Below are positions 1-8,906 of a stretch of 64,000 bases of DNA, piece after piece. Where the stretch lies: positions 1 through 64,000 of the forward strand of contig NZ_BDAY01000069.1 in NCBI RefSeq assembly GCF_001612685.1. The letters run 5' to 3'. Made by a program: the position numbers and the translations under genes. The DNA comes from Nocardia altamirensis NBRC 108246 (GTDB lineage: Bacteria; Actinomycetota; Actinomycetes; Mycobacteriales; Mycobacteriaceae). Every line of letters begins with the position of its first letter. The first letter of the stretch is position 1. The notes beneath the pieces were generated by a model that saw nothing but the letters and a program-made list of their open reading frames with translations, did not search any database and was not told the DNA's origin.

Positions 1-1790
1 GCCCGGCCGCCGCGCCGCCGCGCACGGGCAGTTCCCCGGTAGCCCAGGACATCGCGGGCACCCCCGCCGCGCGGACGCCGGACCGGCGCCCGCCCGCCGA
101 GGACAGCAGGCGCACTCCGCCGCCCGCACGCGCCGAACAGGAGGCGGCCGAAGAGGTCACCGACATCCTGCCGCCGCTCGACGAGACCCCGCGTGCCAAG
201 CGCAAGAAGGACAGCAAGGGCAGCGACGGTGCCGCACCACCCAAATCGGTCGGCGCTGTCCCCCTGTCCCGGCTGGCGGCCAGTAAACAGCGCAGGAACA
301 AGCGCCTGCTCGTCATCGGACGCTCGACCCTGGTGATGTTCGCCGTGCTCTGTCTGCTGTCCACCGGTGGCGGCTGGAGCTATCTGCGCTACACCACCGA
401 CGGCTTCACTCAGGTGGAGGCGATCGACGGCAACGACGACGATGTCGTCGACTCGGGCGCGCAGCTCGGTGACGAGAACTTCCTGCTGGTCGGCACCGAC
501 ACCAGGGTCGGCGCCAACGGCCAGCTCGGCGCAGGCACGCTCGACGACGCCGAAGGTTCGCGCGCGGACACGGTCATGCTGGTGAACATCCCGAAGAACC
601 GCTCGCGGGTCGTCGTCGTCTCCTTCCCCCGCGACCTCGATGTCACCCGCCCGGTGTGCAACGGCTGGGACAACGAAAAGGTCCAGTACACCACCGAATC
701 CTTCCCGTCGGCCATCGGCGACAAGCTCAACGCCGTCTACGCGCTCGGCGGACCGAAGTGCCTGGTGAACGTGATCAAGAAGATGACAGGCCTGACCATC
801 GGGCACTTCATCAGCATCGACTTCGCCGGGTTCGAGCGGATGGTCGATCAGGTCGGCGGCGTTGATATCTGCACGACCAAGCCGATCGTCGACGATGTCC
901 TCGGCACGGTCCTGGAAACCACGGGCCAGCAACACATCTCCGGCGAGACCGCGCTCAACTACGTCCGTGCCAGGCACGTCAAGGGCGAAGAGCGCAGCGA
1001 CTACGACCGCATCAACCGCCAGCAGCGGTTCCTGGCGTCGCTGCTGCGCGGTGCGCTGTCCGGCAGGGTGCTGTTCGATCCAGGCAAGTTGAATGGCTTC
1101 ATCGCTGCGTTCACCGAGCACACCTGGGTGGACAAGGTGGATGCGAAAGCACTGCTGACCCTCGGCCGTTCGCTGCAGAAGGTCGACGCGGGCGCGGTGA
1201 CCTTCCTGACCATCCCGACCGCGGGCACCACCTCCTACGGCAACGAGATCCCGCGCGAGACCGACATCAAGGCCCTCTTCCGCGCGATCATCGACGACCG
1301 GCCGCTGCCCGGCGAGAAGAAGGCGCCGCCTGCGCCCGAGTCGAGCACGGCACCGCCGCCCGCCCCGCCGAAGCTGACCGCGGTCAACCCGGGCAGCGTC
1401 CCGCTGCTGGTCTCCAACGGCACCGGGACGGCGGGCATGGCGGCGACCGCGGCCACCAAGCTGGCCAACCAGGGTTTCCAGATCAACAGCACCGGCAACT
1501 TCTCGGAGGGGTCCTCGAAGACCACCAAGATCCGTTACTCCAGCGGGCACGAGGCCGAGGCGGCGACGGTCGCCACCTCGATCGCCGGAGCAACGTTGGA
1601 GATGGCCAACGAGCTCGGCGCCACCGTCGAGGTCGTGCTCGGCGAGAACTACGGCGGGGTGATCAAGCCGCCGACCCCGTTCGGCGACCCGATCACGAAC
1701 GTGTCGACCACGCCCGCCGCGGACGCGACGCCGGTCGTGCTGCCCTCCGATCTGGAGCACATGAACGCCGCCGACGACACCTGCAAGTAG
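1..1790 (+). CDS. LytR-CpsA-Psr (LCP) family cell-wall ligase, 5' end outside the window
   Basis: The reading frame is open from the left edge, so the start lies upstream and about 595 residues are visible. Order of parts: a Pro/Ala/Arg/Lys-rich cytoplasmic segment of about 100 residues, one transmembrane helix (near VMFAVLCLLST), the LCP catalytic domain, a proline-rich linker and a C-terminal LytR_C domain. The LCP domain shows the expected arginines in RADTVML, SFPRDLDV and NYVRARH. LCP enzymes transfer polyprenyl-phosphate-linked glycans, in this group arabinogalactan, to peptidoglycan outside the membrane. In M. tuberculosis an LCP gene (Rv0822c, from memory) also sits next to phoU. No terminator is obvious between this gene and phoU. 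Confidence 0.9.
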   Translation, partial: PAAAPPRTGSSPVAQDIAGTPAARTPDRRPPAEDSRRTPPPARAEQEAAEEVTDILPPLDETPRAKRKKDSKGSDGAAPPKSVGAVPLSRLAASKQRRNKRLLVIGRSTLVMFAVLCLLSTGGGWSYLRYTTDGFTQVEAIDGNDDDVVDSGAQLGDENFLLVGTDTRVGANGQLGAGTLDDAEGSRADTVMLVNIPKNRSRVVVVSFPRDLDVTRPVCNGWDNEKVQYTTESFPSAIGDKLNAVYALGGPKCLVNVIKKMTGLTIGHFISIDFAGFERMVDQVGGVDICTTKPIVDDVLGTVLETTGQQHISGETALNYVRARHVKGEERSDYDRINRQQRFLASLLRGALSGRVLFDPGKLNGFIAAFTEHTWVDKVDAKALLTLGRSLQKVDAGAVTFLTIPTAGTTSYGNEIPRETDIKALFRAIIDDRPLPGEKKAPPAPESSTAPPPAPPKLTAVNPGSVPLLVSNGTGTAGMAATAATKLANQGFQINSTGNFSEGSSKTTKIRYSSGHEAEAATVATSIAGATLEMANELGATVEVVLGENYGGVIKPPTPFGDPITNVSTTPAADATPVVLPSDLEHMNAADDTCK

Positions 1791-1854
1791 ATACCGCCCC
1801 CACCTGCGGCAACACCACCGCTAACCATCGGCACCGGGCATTCACCCTCCGTTG

Positions 1855-1883
1855 GTGACACCGTCAGCGCCGGGAACTAATGT
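1855..1883 (+). promoter_or_regulatory. phoU promoter (leaderless)
   Basis: A -35 GTGACA and a -10 TAATGT are separated by 17 nt. The -10 ends 8 nt before the ATG at 1892, which predicts a transcript starting at or next to that codon and decides the phoU start. Confidence 0.6.
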
Positions 1884-1891
1884 CTGATTTC

Positions 1892-2554
1892 ATGCGTGTC
1901 ATCTACAACGAGCAAATGGCCGATCTCGCCCACCTGTTGGGCGAGATGGCCGGCCTGGCGGGGGCGGCCATGGATCGGGCCACCCAGTCATTGCTCCAAG
2001 CCGACCTCGCTCTGGCAGAGCAGGTGATCACCGAGTCCGACCGGATCGCCGAGCTGATCCAGGACGCCGAGGAGAAAGCGTTCGCGCTGCTTGCGTTGCA
2101 GGCACCGGTCGCTGGCGACCTGCGGCAAGTGGTGAGCGCGATCCAGATCGTTGCCGACGTGAACCGCATGGGCGCACTGGCACTGCACGTCGCCAAGGTG
2201 GCGCGCAGGCGGCACCCCAATCACGCGCTACCCGAGGCGGTCAACGGCTACTTCGCCGAGATGGGCCGCATCGCCGTCAACATGGGCGCAGGCGCCAAAG
2301 AGGTGCTGGAGACCCGTGATCCGGAGCGCGCCGCGCAGCTCAACGAGGACGACGAGGCGATGGACGATCTGCACCGTCACCTCTTCAGCCTGCTGATGGA
2401 CCGGGACTGGAAGTACGGCGTCGCCGCTGCGGTCGACGTCACGCTGCTCGGCCGCTACTACGAGCGCTTCGCCGACCACGCCGTCGAAATCGGCCGCCGC
2501 GTCATCTTCCTCGTCACCGGCGTGCTTCCGCCGGACCCGGACGTCGAGGCTTGA
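1892..2554 (+). CDS. phoU: phosphate transport regulator PhoU
   Basis: PhoU links the Pst transporter to the phosphate-sensing histidine kinase and dampens PHO signalling when phosphate is ample. The 220-aa product has the two three-helix PhoU repeats with the metal-binding E/D motifs. The second is visible in RYYERFADHAVEIGRR, and the first lies around NRMGALALHVAK. The start MRVIYNEQ matches the family's usual N-terminus and fits the promoter just upstream. An in-frame ATG at 1880 would add four residues and would lie inside the -10. The gene converges on pstSCAB, as in mycobacterial phoY2/phoT regions. Confidence 0.9.
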   Translation: MRVIYNEQMADLAHLLGEMAGLAGAAMDRATQSLLQADLALAEQVITESDRIAELIQDAEEKAFALLALQAPVAGDLRQVVSAIQIVADVNRMGALALHVAKVARRRHPNHALPEAVNGYFAEMGRIAVNMGAGAKEVLETRDPERAAQLNEDDEAMDDLHRHLFSLLMDRDWKYGVAAAVDVTLLGRYYERFADHAVEIGRRVIFLVTGVLPPDPDVEA

Positions 2555-2570
2555 GAAAGCCTGGTCTTCC

Positions 2571-2599
2571 CCGAATAGGTTGATACCCAACCTATTCGG
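2571..2599. repeat. perfect 12-bp inverted repeat after phoU
   Basis: CCGAATAGGTTG and its exact complement flank the 5-nt loop ATACC, 17 nt after the phoU stop. It can fold into a hairpin but has no T tract. Its modest GC content differs from the surrounding terminators, so it could also be a protein-binding palindrome. Confidence 0.7.
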
Positions 2600-2700
2600 T
2601 ATGCCTTACCCAAAACCTCCGGCAGCGCCCGACATCCCGGCTGCGCTGCCGCCGCCCGAACGCCATAGACGACACACTCGCTCCGGCTGACACACGCAGA

Positions 2701-2731
2701 AAAGGCCCGCACCTATCCGGTGTGGGCCTTT
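2701..2731. terminator. bidirectional terminator between phoU and pstB
   Basis: AAAGGCCCGCACC and GGTGTGGGCCTTT pair over 13 bp with one G-U and a TATCC loop. The A and T runs at the two ends allow it to work for both convergent units. Confidence 0.8.
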
Positions 2732-2753
2732 CTGGTCTTGCGGCGCGGTACTT

Positions 2754-3530
2754 TTAGCCGAAGCGACCGGAGATGTAGTCTTCCGTCGCCTTCTGGCCGG
2801 GGTTGGAGAAGATCTTCTCGGTGTCGTCGATCTCGATCAGCCGACCCGGCTTGCCCTGAGCCTCCAGGTTGAAGAAGCCGGTCTGGTCACTCACACGCGC
2901 AGCCTGCTGCATGTTGTGGGTGACGATGACGATCGTGAATTCCTTCTTCAGCTCGGTGATCAGGTCCTCGATCGCGAGCGTGGAGATCGGGTCGAGCGCC
3001 GAACACGGCTCGTCCATCAGCAGCACGTCCGGGGACACCGCGATCGCACGGGCGATGCACAGTCGCTGCTGCTGACCGCCGGACAGGCCGCCACCCGGCT
3101 TGTCGAGCCGATCCTTGACCTCGTTCCACAGGTTCGCGCCGCGCAGCGAGCGCTCGGCGACCTCGTCGAGCTCCTTCTTGTTGCGCACGCCCTGCAGCTT
3201 GAGCCCGGCCACCACATTGTCGCGAATCGACATGGTGGGGAACGGGTTCGGGCGCTGGAACACCATGCCGATGGTGCGCCGCACGCCGACCGGGTCGACA
3301 GTCGCACCGTAGATGTCTTCGCCGTCCAGCAGCACCGCACCTTCGACGCGGGCGCCGGGAATCACCTCGTGCATGCGGTTGAGCGAGCGCAGCACCGTGG
3401 ACTTACCGCAACCCGACGGTCCGATGAAGGCGGTCACACTGCGCGGCAACACGTTCAGCTTCACGTCGGCGACCGCGTGGAACTTGCCGTAGTAGATGTT
3501 CAGGTCTTTGACGTCGATCCGCTTGGCCAT
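2754..3530 (-). CDS. pstB: phosphate ABC transporter ATP-binding protein PstB
   Basis: This is the cytoplasmic ATPase of the high-affinity phosphate importer. The 258-aa protein has Walker A GPSGCGKST, signature LSGGQQQRL and Walker B LLMDEPCSALD, all typical of PstB, and full family length. It is the last gene of pstSCAB, 9 nt after pstA. The mycobacterial ortholog in this position is called phoT. Regulation should come from the PHO box upstream of pstS. Confidence 0.96.
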   Translation of the reverse strand: MAKRIDVKDLNIYYGKFHAVADVKLNVLPRSVTAFIGPSGCGKSTVLRSLNRMHEVIPGARVEGAVLLDGEDIYGATVDPVGVRRTIGMVFQRPNPFPTMSIRDNVVAGLKLQGVRNKKELDEVAERSLRGANLWNEVKDRLDKPGGGLSGGQQQRLCIARAIAVSPDVLLMDEPCSALDPISTLAIEDLITELKKEFTIVIVTHNMQQAARVSDQTGFFNLEAQGKPGRLIEIDDTEKIFSNPGQKATEDYISGRFG

Positions 3531-3539
3531 CTGAGTTTC

Positions 3540-4439
3540 CTATCGGTTCCGCGTAAGCAGCTTGTTGACGACCGCGGCCGCCGCGTACAGCAGCGCGATG
3601 AGCAGGATCAGCGTCAGTGCCGCGCCCCACACGCGCTCCCTGCCTGCGGCCTCCGGGTTCGCCAGCTCTTGGTAGATCAGCAGCGGCAGCGAGGCCATGT
3701 TGCCGTCGAAGAGGTTGGTGTTGATCGACTTGGCGTAACCCACGAGGACCAGCACCGGCGCGGTCTCGCCCATGACGCGGGCGAGGGCGAGCAGGATGCC
3801 GCTGATCATGCCCGGGGCCGCGGTCGGTACGACGATCCGCACGATCGTCTTCCACTTCGGAATCCCCAATGCGTAGGACGCCTCACGCAACTCGTTCGGA
3901 ACGAGCTTCAGCATTTCCTCGGTGCTGCGTACCACCACCGGCAGCATCAGCAGCACCAGAGCCAACGACACGGCGAAGGAACTCTGCGGAGCTCCGAAGG
4001 TAGCGATCCACAGCGCGAAGATGAACAGCGCCGCGACGATGGACGGCACACCCGCCAGGATGTCCACCATGAACGTTGTGGTCTTCGCGAGCCAGCCGCG
4101 TCCGTACTCGACCAGGTAGACGGCGGCCATGATGCCGAGCGGCACCGCGATCACCGCGGCGACGGCCGACTGCACGATGGTGCCGTAGATCGCGTGGTAG
4201 ACACCGCCTCCGGACTGTTCGGGCAGGATGCCCTTCTGCGACTTCTGCCACCAGTCCAGCGACGCGATCGCGTCGAAGCCCTTGCTCACCACCATGATGA
4301 GCACCCAGGCCAGCGGAATCAGCGCGATCGCGAAGCACACCCAGACCACGCCGGTCGCGACGTTGTTGCGGATCCGCCTGCTTGTGCTCACATGCCGGAA
4401 CGTCGGCGCCTTGATCGGCTTGTCGAGCGTCGTTGTCAT
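3540..4439 (-). CDS. pstA: phosphate ABC transporter permease PstA
   Basis: This is an inner-membrane channel subunit of the Pst importer. The 299-aa protein has an Arg/Lys-rich N-terminus followed by about six transmembrane helices. The coupling-helix (EAA) region is visible in ELREASYALGIPKWKTI. The ATG overlaps the pstC TGA by one base (TGATG), so translation is probably coupled and the two permeases are made in equal amounts. Confidence 0.95.
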   Translation of the reverse strand: MTTTLDKPIKAPTFRHVSTSRRIRNNVATGVVWVCFAIALIPLAWVLIMVVSKGFDAIASLDWWQKSQKGILPEQSGGGVYHAIYGTIVQSAVAAVIAVPLGIMAAVYLVEYGRGWLAKTTTFMVDILAGVPSIVAALFIFALWIATFGAPQSSFAVSLALVLLMLPVVVRSTEEMLKLVPNELREASYALGIPKWKTIVRIVVPTAAPGMISGILLALARVMGETAPVLVLVGYAKSINTNLFDGNMASLPLLIYQELANPEAAGRERVWGAALTLILLIALLYAAAAVVNKLLTRNR

Positions 4440-5488
4440 CAGTTCACCCTTCCGCCTGCCGCGAGCCGTGCCAGCGCGTTGACGACGAATGTCAGCGCGA
4501 ATAGCACGAAGCCTGCGGCAATGTAAGCGCCTGTCGGCAGCGGAGAACTGAATTCCGAAGCCGCGGAGGCGATTTTGGAGGCGAACGTGTAGCCGCCGTC
4601 GAACACCGACCAGTGCCCCGCCTGCGCCGAAGTACGCAGCACCACCAGTACCGCGATCGTCTCACCGAGCGCACGACCGAGGCCGAGCATGGAGCCGGCG
4701 ATCACACCGCTGCGACCGTAGGGCAGCACAGTCATCCGCACCATCTCCCACTTCGTAGCGCCCAACGCGTGGGCGGCCTCGATGTGTTCGGCCGGAGTCA
4801 GGTTGAAGACCTCACGGGAAACCGAGGTGATGATCGGCAGGATCATCACCGCGAGGACGATGCCCGCCGTGAAGATCGTGCCGCCGCCGCCGATCGACAC
4901 ATTGCCGTCAGAGAACAGGAAGAACCAGCCGAGGTTGTCGTTCAGGAAGGTCTGTACCGGTTCCAGCTGGGGCGCGAGCACCAGGAAGCCCCAGAGACCG
5001 AACACGATCGACGGTACCGCGGCCAGCAGGTCGACGAGCATCGCGAACGGACGCGCCAGTATCTTCGGCGAGTAGTGGGTGAGGAACAACGCGATACCCA
5101 CCCCGATGGGTACCGCGATCACCAGCGCGAAGATCGAACTCAGCACCGTGACCATGAACAGGTCCCTGATACCGAACCGTAGGTGGTCGGCATCGCCGGT
5201 GCTGAATTCGGTGCTGGTGACGAAGTTTGCTTCGTTCGCCATGACCGAGGGCACTGCGCGAATCAGCAGGAATATCGCGATCAATGCGATGGCGGCGACA
5301 ATAGTCGCACCGGCTGCCGTCGCCAATGACCGGAAGATGATCTCGGCGCGCTGGCTGTGGAACTGACGGCCCTTGGCTTTGGCCGGTTCGGTGCTAGGTG
5401 TGCTCGGCATTTGCGAAGTATCTCCAGCCGCATGCGGGCCCATCGAGTCCGACGAGCCCGCAGCGGCCACCTCAGGGTGCACGGTCAT
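4439..5488 (-). CDS. pstC: phosphate ABC transporter permease PstC
   Basis: This is the partner permease of PstA. The 349-aa form begins MTVHPEVAAAG, 10 nt after the pstS stop. A longer in-frame extension of 29 residues would run back into the pstS 3' end and has a biased, non-protein-like composition, so it was rejected. A soluble N-terminal region of about 60 residues, rich in Ser, Thr and Pro, precedes the helices. The EAA loop is HIEAAHALGATKWEMV. Confidence 0.93.
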   Translation of the reverse strand: MTVHPEVAAAGSSDSMGPHAAGDTSQMPSTPSTEPAKAKGRQFHSQRAEIIFRSLATAAGATIVAAIALIAIFLLIRAVPSVMANEANFVTSTEFSTGDADHLRFGIRDLFMVTVLSSIFALVIAVPIGVGIALFLTHYSPKILARPFAMLVDLLAAVPSIVFGLWGFLVLAPQLEPVQTFLNDNLGWFFLFSDGNVSIGGGGTIFTAGIVLAVMILPIITSVSREVFNLTPAEHIEAAHALGATKWEMVRMTVLPYGRSGVIAGSMLGLGRALGETIAVLVVLRTSAQAGHWSVFDGGYTFASKIASAASEFSSPLPTGAYIAAGFVLFALTFVVNALARLAAGGRVN

Positions 5489-5498
5489 GGCGATGCGA

Positions 5499-6611
5499 TC
5501 AGGAGATGGCGTTGATCGCGGTGTTGAGGCGTGTCTTGAACTTGTCCGGGATCGGGATGTAACCGGCCTCGTCAAGGCCCTTCTGGCCGTTGGTGGTGGC
5601 CGAGTTCAGGAACGCCTTGACTGCCTTGGCGGTTTCCGCGTCCTTGTACTTGGAGCACACGATCTCGTAGGTGGCCAGCACGATCGGGTACGCCCCCGCC
5701 TCGGTCGGCTTGTAGAACGAGCTGGTGTCGAGCACCAGGTCGTTACCCTCACCCTTGATCTTCACACCGTCGATGGCCTTGCCCGCGGACGCGGTGTCCA
5801 GCTTCACCGGGGTCTTGGCGGCCGAGGTGATGATCTGCGCGATGGACAGGTTCTGCGACTTCGCGAACGACCACTCGTTGTAGGTGATGGCGTTCTTGGT
5901 GTTCTTGATCGCGGCCGAGGTGCCCTCGTTGCCCTTCGCGCCCTCGCCGACACCGCCGGTGAAGGCCTTGCCCGCGCCCTTGCCCCACGCGCCGTCGGAG
6001 GCCGCGTCCAGGTAGAGCTGGAAGTTGTCGGTGGTGCCGGACTCATCGCTGCGGAAGATCACAGCGATCTTGTCGGACGGCAGCTTGGCGTTCGGGTTCA
6101 GTGCCTTGATCTCGGGGGCATCCCAGGTGGCGATGGCGCCGTTGAAGACCTTGGCTGCGGTCGGGCCGTCCAGCACCAGATCGGTCACGCCGTCGATGTT
6201 GTAGGTGATCGCGATCGGGCCGAACACGGTGGGCAGGTTCCACGCCGGTGCGCCGCATCGCTCCTGCGCCTTGGCAGGCTCTTCCTTCTTCGAGCTCAGC
6301 GGTGAGTCGGAGCCACCGAAATCGGTCTGGCCGCCGATGAATTCGTTGACGCCCGCGCCCGAGCCGCTCGAGGTGTAGTTGAGCGTGTAGCCGTCACAGT
6401 TCGCCTCGTAGGCGGCGACGAAGCGGTCCATGGCGTTCTTCTGCGCCGTCGCACCGCTGGCCTTGAGCGCCTTCTTACCGCCACAGGCGACGCTGCTGTT
6501 GGCTGCGTTCGCGGGGTCCGACGGCGTGTTTTCATCACTGCCGCACGCGACGAGCGTCATGGCACCGACGGCCAGCACACCCGCAAGGGCGCTGCTGCGC
6601 TTGAGATTCAC
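5499..6611 (-). CDS. pstS: phosphate-binding lipoprotein PstS
   Basis: This is the extracytoplasmic phosphate-binding component that feeds PstCA. It starts at a GTG with a good upstream GGAGGAATA. A lipoprotein signal peptide ends in the lipobox LVAC, with Cys23 as the lipidation site. Phosphate-binding loops are visible in ASGATAQKNAMDRF, TSSGSGAGVNEF and RSDESGTTDNF. At 370 residues it has the usual mycobacterial PstS length. It is first in the operon, behind the PHO box. Confidence 0.96.
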   Translation of the reverse strand: MNLKRSSALAGVLAVGAMTLVACGSDENTPSDPANAANSSVACGGKKALKASGATAQKNAMDRFVAAYEANCDGYTLNYTSSGSGAGVNEFIGGQTDFGGSDSPLSSKKEEPAKAQERCGAPAWNLPTVFGPIAITYNIDGVTDLVLDGPTAAKVFNGAIATWDAPEIKALNPNAKLPSDKIAVIFRSDESGTTDNFQLYLDAASDGAWGKGAGKAFTGGVGEGAKGNEGTSAAIKNTKNAITYNEWSFAKSQNLSIAQIITSAAKTPVKLDTASAGKAIDGVKIKGEGNDLVLDTSSFYKPTEAGAYPIVLATYEIVCSKYKDAETAKAVKAFLNSATTNGQKGLDEAGYIPIPDKFKTRLNTAINAIS

Positions 6612-6757
6612 TATTCCTCCGTGAAGGCGTCCTACTCGCCCGGTCCCTCACCGGCCCGGACGGGTGATGTGGTGCAGTTCGCGAGAAGCTTGCGCACCAG
6701 GCAGCCGTGGGCTCCCCACCAATCAACGTAAAGTCACGTGGTTGACAGCTGGACCGA

Positions 6758-6779
6758 CCTGAGTGAACGGCGGGTGAAC
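6758..6779 (-). promoter_or_regulatory. PHO box upstream of pstS
   Basis: Read on the minus strand, two GTTCAC hexamers start exactly 11 nt apart (GTTCACCCGCC, then GTTCACTCAGG). This is the direct-repeat architecture of actinobacterial PhoP/RegX3 sites. It lies about 147 nt upstream of the pstS GTG. Confidence 0.75.
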
Positions 6780-6853
6780 AGGCAAGCGCGATTGAGCCCG
6801 TTATGTGTGACATTAGCCGCAGTTTTACTCAGGCACCCCCGGAGCGGCCCCTG

Positions 6854-7774
6854 CTATTCAGTTTCGGCCGCCGAATACGCGACATCGATATGCGCGGGAG
6901 CGAACCCGAGTCGGGTGTAAGTGTGTACGGCAGCGGCGTTGTCGGCCTCGGTGTAGAGCAGCACCTCGGCGAGGCCGCGATCGCGCAGGTAGTGCAGACC
7001 GGCGAGGGTGAGCAGGCGGCCGAGCCCGCGCCCTTGCGCGGCCGGATCGATGCCGACCACGTACACCTCACCGGTCGGCGGTTTTTCGTCGTAATGCACC
7101 TTGGTCCAATGGAATCCGAGGACCCGCTCCGGGTGCGCGGTGTCGGTCGCGAGGAACAGACCTTTCGGGTCGAACCACGGCTCGGCGTGCCGTGCCTCGA
7201 TGTCGCGTTCGGACCAGCCGCCCTGTTCTGGATGCCACGCGAAGGCGGCGTTGTTCACGCGCAGCAATTCGGCGTTGTCGGCAGGTCCGGAGTAAGTGCG
7301 GAGAGTCACTCCACTTCGAACGGGAAGAGCAGGTAGCTCTGGCGTTGCCAGCGCCCTGCGCATTTGCCACAACTCACGCGCGGTATGTAGACCGAGACGA
7401 GCCGCGACGGCTTTGGCGGCGGGCCGATCGCCGTGCGCCCAGACCCTGGCACCTGGCCCGCCCTCGGCGAGCGCGGCCGTGACCAGGCCGGTGCCGATGC
7501 CATTGCCGCGCGCGGGCGGGTCGACCGCGACCTCGGCCATGGCGGGATGTTCACCATGCGCGGGAACAAGATTCGCGTATCCGGCAATCCGGCCGTCCTG
7601 CTCGGCGAGCAGGTGCCTCACCTCGGGTTCGTCGGCCGTCGCCAGCGAAAGAACGGCTTGTTCGGAGATCGGAGCAACCCCGTCGGCGGCGGTCGCCCGG
7701 TCGAGCAACTGCCGGACCTCGGCGGCCGCTTCCGCGCCGATGCGCTCGGTCCACCGTGTTGCCGCGCCGGTCAT
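6854..7774 (-). CDS. mshD: mycothiol synthase MshD
   Basis: MshD acetylates Cys-GlcN-Ins with acetyl-CoA, the last step of mycothiol biosynthesis. Two GNAT domains are present in the 306-aa product. Acetyl-CoA loops are AVDPPARGNGIGTGL in the first and GIDPAAQGRGLGRLL in the second. The family hallmark AFAWHPEQGGWSERDI lies between them. The start MTGAATRW matches the known N-terminus. A 40-residue upstream extension is open but low-complexity and was not used. The gene follows glnR in the same direction after about 175 nt, the order also seen in mycobacteria. Confidence 0.93.
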   Translation of the reverse strand: MTGAATRWTERIGAEAAAEVRQLLDRATAADGVAPISEQAVLSLATADEPEVRHLLAEQDGRIAGYANLVPAHGEHPAMAEVAVDPPARGNGIGTGLVTAALAEGGPGARVWAHGDRPAAKAVAARLGLHTARELWQMRRALATPELPALPVRSGVTLRTYSGPADNAELLRVNNAAFAWHPEQGGWSERDIEARHAEPWFDPKGLFLATDTAHPERVLGFHWTKVHYDEKPPTGEVYVVGIDPAAQGRGLGRLLTLAGLHYLRDRGLAEVLLYTEADNAAAVHTYTRLGFAPAHIDVAYSAAETE

Positions 7775-7948
7775 CGGACTCCATTCGTCGCCGGATGTCG
7801 GGTCCCCGAGCGGGTTCCCCACCCGGACAACGTCATTCCGTCGCTCAACATTTCGCGGCCGGTCGGCGGCACCAATCGGACGCTTGAACGTCATGCGAAC
7901 GCATAATGACGCGCCGGTATTTCGGATTATCCGGCGCGGGCGCCGAGC

Positions 7949-8710
7949 TCACTGCGCAGAGCCGTTGACCGGAGCGAGCGGCACGTCGTCGGTCCCCTCC
8001 TGCTCGTCGTCCGCGACAGGCACCGCCTCGCCCTTCGCGGTCCGCGACGGCCGCACCGCCTTGTAGCCGACATTGCGCACGGTGCCGATCAGCGACTCGT
8101 ACTCGCTGCCGAGCTTGGCGCGCAGCCGTCGGACGTGCACATCGACCGTGCGGGTGCCGCCGAAGAAGTCGTAGCCCCAGACCTCCTGCAGCAGCTGGGC
8201 CCTGGTGAACACCCGGCCTGCGTGCTGCGCAAGATACTTGAGCAGTTCGAATTCCTTGTAGGTGAGATCGAGCGGACGCCCGCGCAACCGCGCGGTGTAG
8301 GTGCCCTCGTCGATCACCAGCTCACCGAGGGTGATCTTGCCGCTGTTCTCCGGGCTGGCGACGCCGCCGTTGCGGCCGACGAGCAGCCGCAGCCTGGCGT
8401 CCAGCTCGGCAGGCCCGGTGCCTGGCAGCAAGATGTCGTCGAGGCCCCAGTCCGCGTTCACCGCGACCAGGCCGCCCTCGGTCAGCACCGCGACGACCGG
8501 CACCGACGAACCGGTGCTGCCGAGCAGGCGGCACAGGCCGCGCGCGGCGGCGAGATCGGTGCGCGCGTCGACAAGTGCGACATCCGCGGATCCCGCCTCG
8601 AGCAGCGACGAGACCTCGGTGGGCGCCGGACGCACGTTGTGCGCCAGCAAGGCCAACGAGGGCAGCACCGACTCGGGGTTGGGGTCAGAGGTCAGCAGGA
8701 GCAGCTCCAC
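7949..8710 (-). CDS. glnR: OmpR-family nitrogen regulator GlnR
   Basis: GlnR is the orphan response-regulator-like activator and repressor of nitrogen assimilation genes in actinomycetes. An N-terminal receiver-like domain (with VALVDARTD) is followed by a C-terminal winged helix. The winged helix is visible in LTYKEFELLKYLAQHAGRVF and WGYDFFGGTRTVDVHVRRLR, nearly identical to the mycobacterial protein as I recall it. The GTG start at 8710 is chosen because GGGAGGAG stands 6 nt upstream and VELLLLTSD is the conserved N-terminus. An 83-residue upstream extension is not supported. It is divergent from lmeA. Confidence 0.92.
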   Translation of the reverse strand: MELLLLTSDPNPESVLPSLALLAHNVRPAPTEVSSLLEAGSADVALVDARTDLAAARGLCRLLGSTGSSVPVVAVLTEGGLVAVNADWGLDDILLPGTGPAELDARLRLLVGRNGGVASPENSGKITLGELVIDEGTYTARLRGRPLDLTYKEFELLKYLAQHAGRVFTRAQLLQEVWGYDFFGGTRTVDVHVRRLRAKLGSEYESLIGTVRNVGYKAVRPSRTAKGEAVPVADDEQEGTDDVPLAPVNGSAQ

Positions 8711-8894
8711 AAGCTTCTCCTCCCATCTCGTAGCTCCGAGGACAACAGCCACACTGCCGGGGGCCACGTCGCTGATCACAGGTAATTCGGATGCAAGATT
8801 AGCCTGTGAACCCCGATGACCTCGCCATCCGGGTTGCCGACGCACCCCAAGTGATATGTCTGATACCAGAAATGCACCGTAGGCACGGTGCCGA

Positions 8895-8900
8895 TAAGGT
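8895..8900 (+). promoter_or_regulatory. lmeA -10 element, leaderless start
   Basis: TAAGGT ends 6 nt before the ATG, which places the transcription start on the A of the start codon. No Shine-Dalgarno is present. Confidence 0.55.
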
Positions 8901-8906
8901 TCAGCA

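Noticed and set aside
2916..4526. Long open frame on the plus strand across pstB-pstA
   Set aside because: It is antisense to two clear transporter genes, and its product is an Arg/His/Gln/Asp-rich sequence typical of the antisense frame of high-GC coding DNA.
5489..5575. Extended pstC start inside the pstS 3' end
   Set aside because: The added residues are Ser/Arg/Thr-rich with no conservation, and a better start lies 10 nt after the pstS stop.
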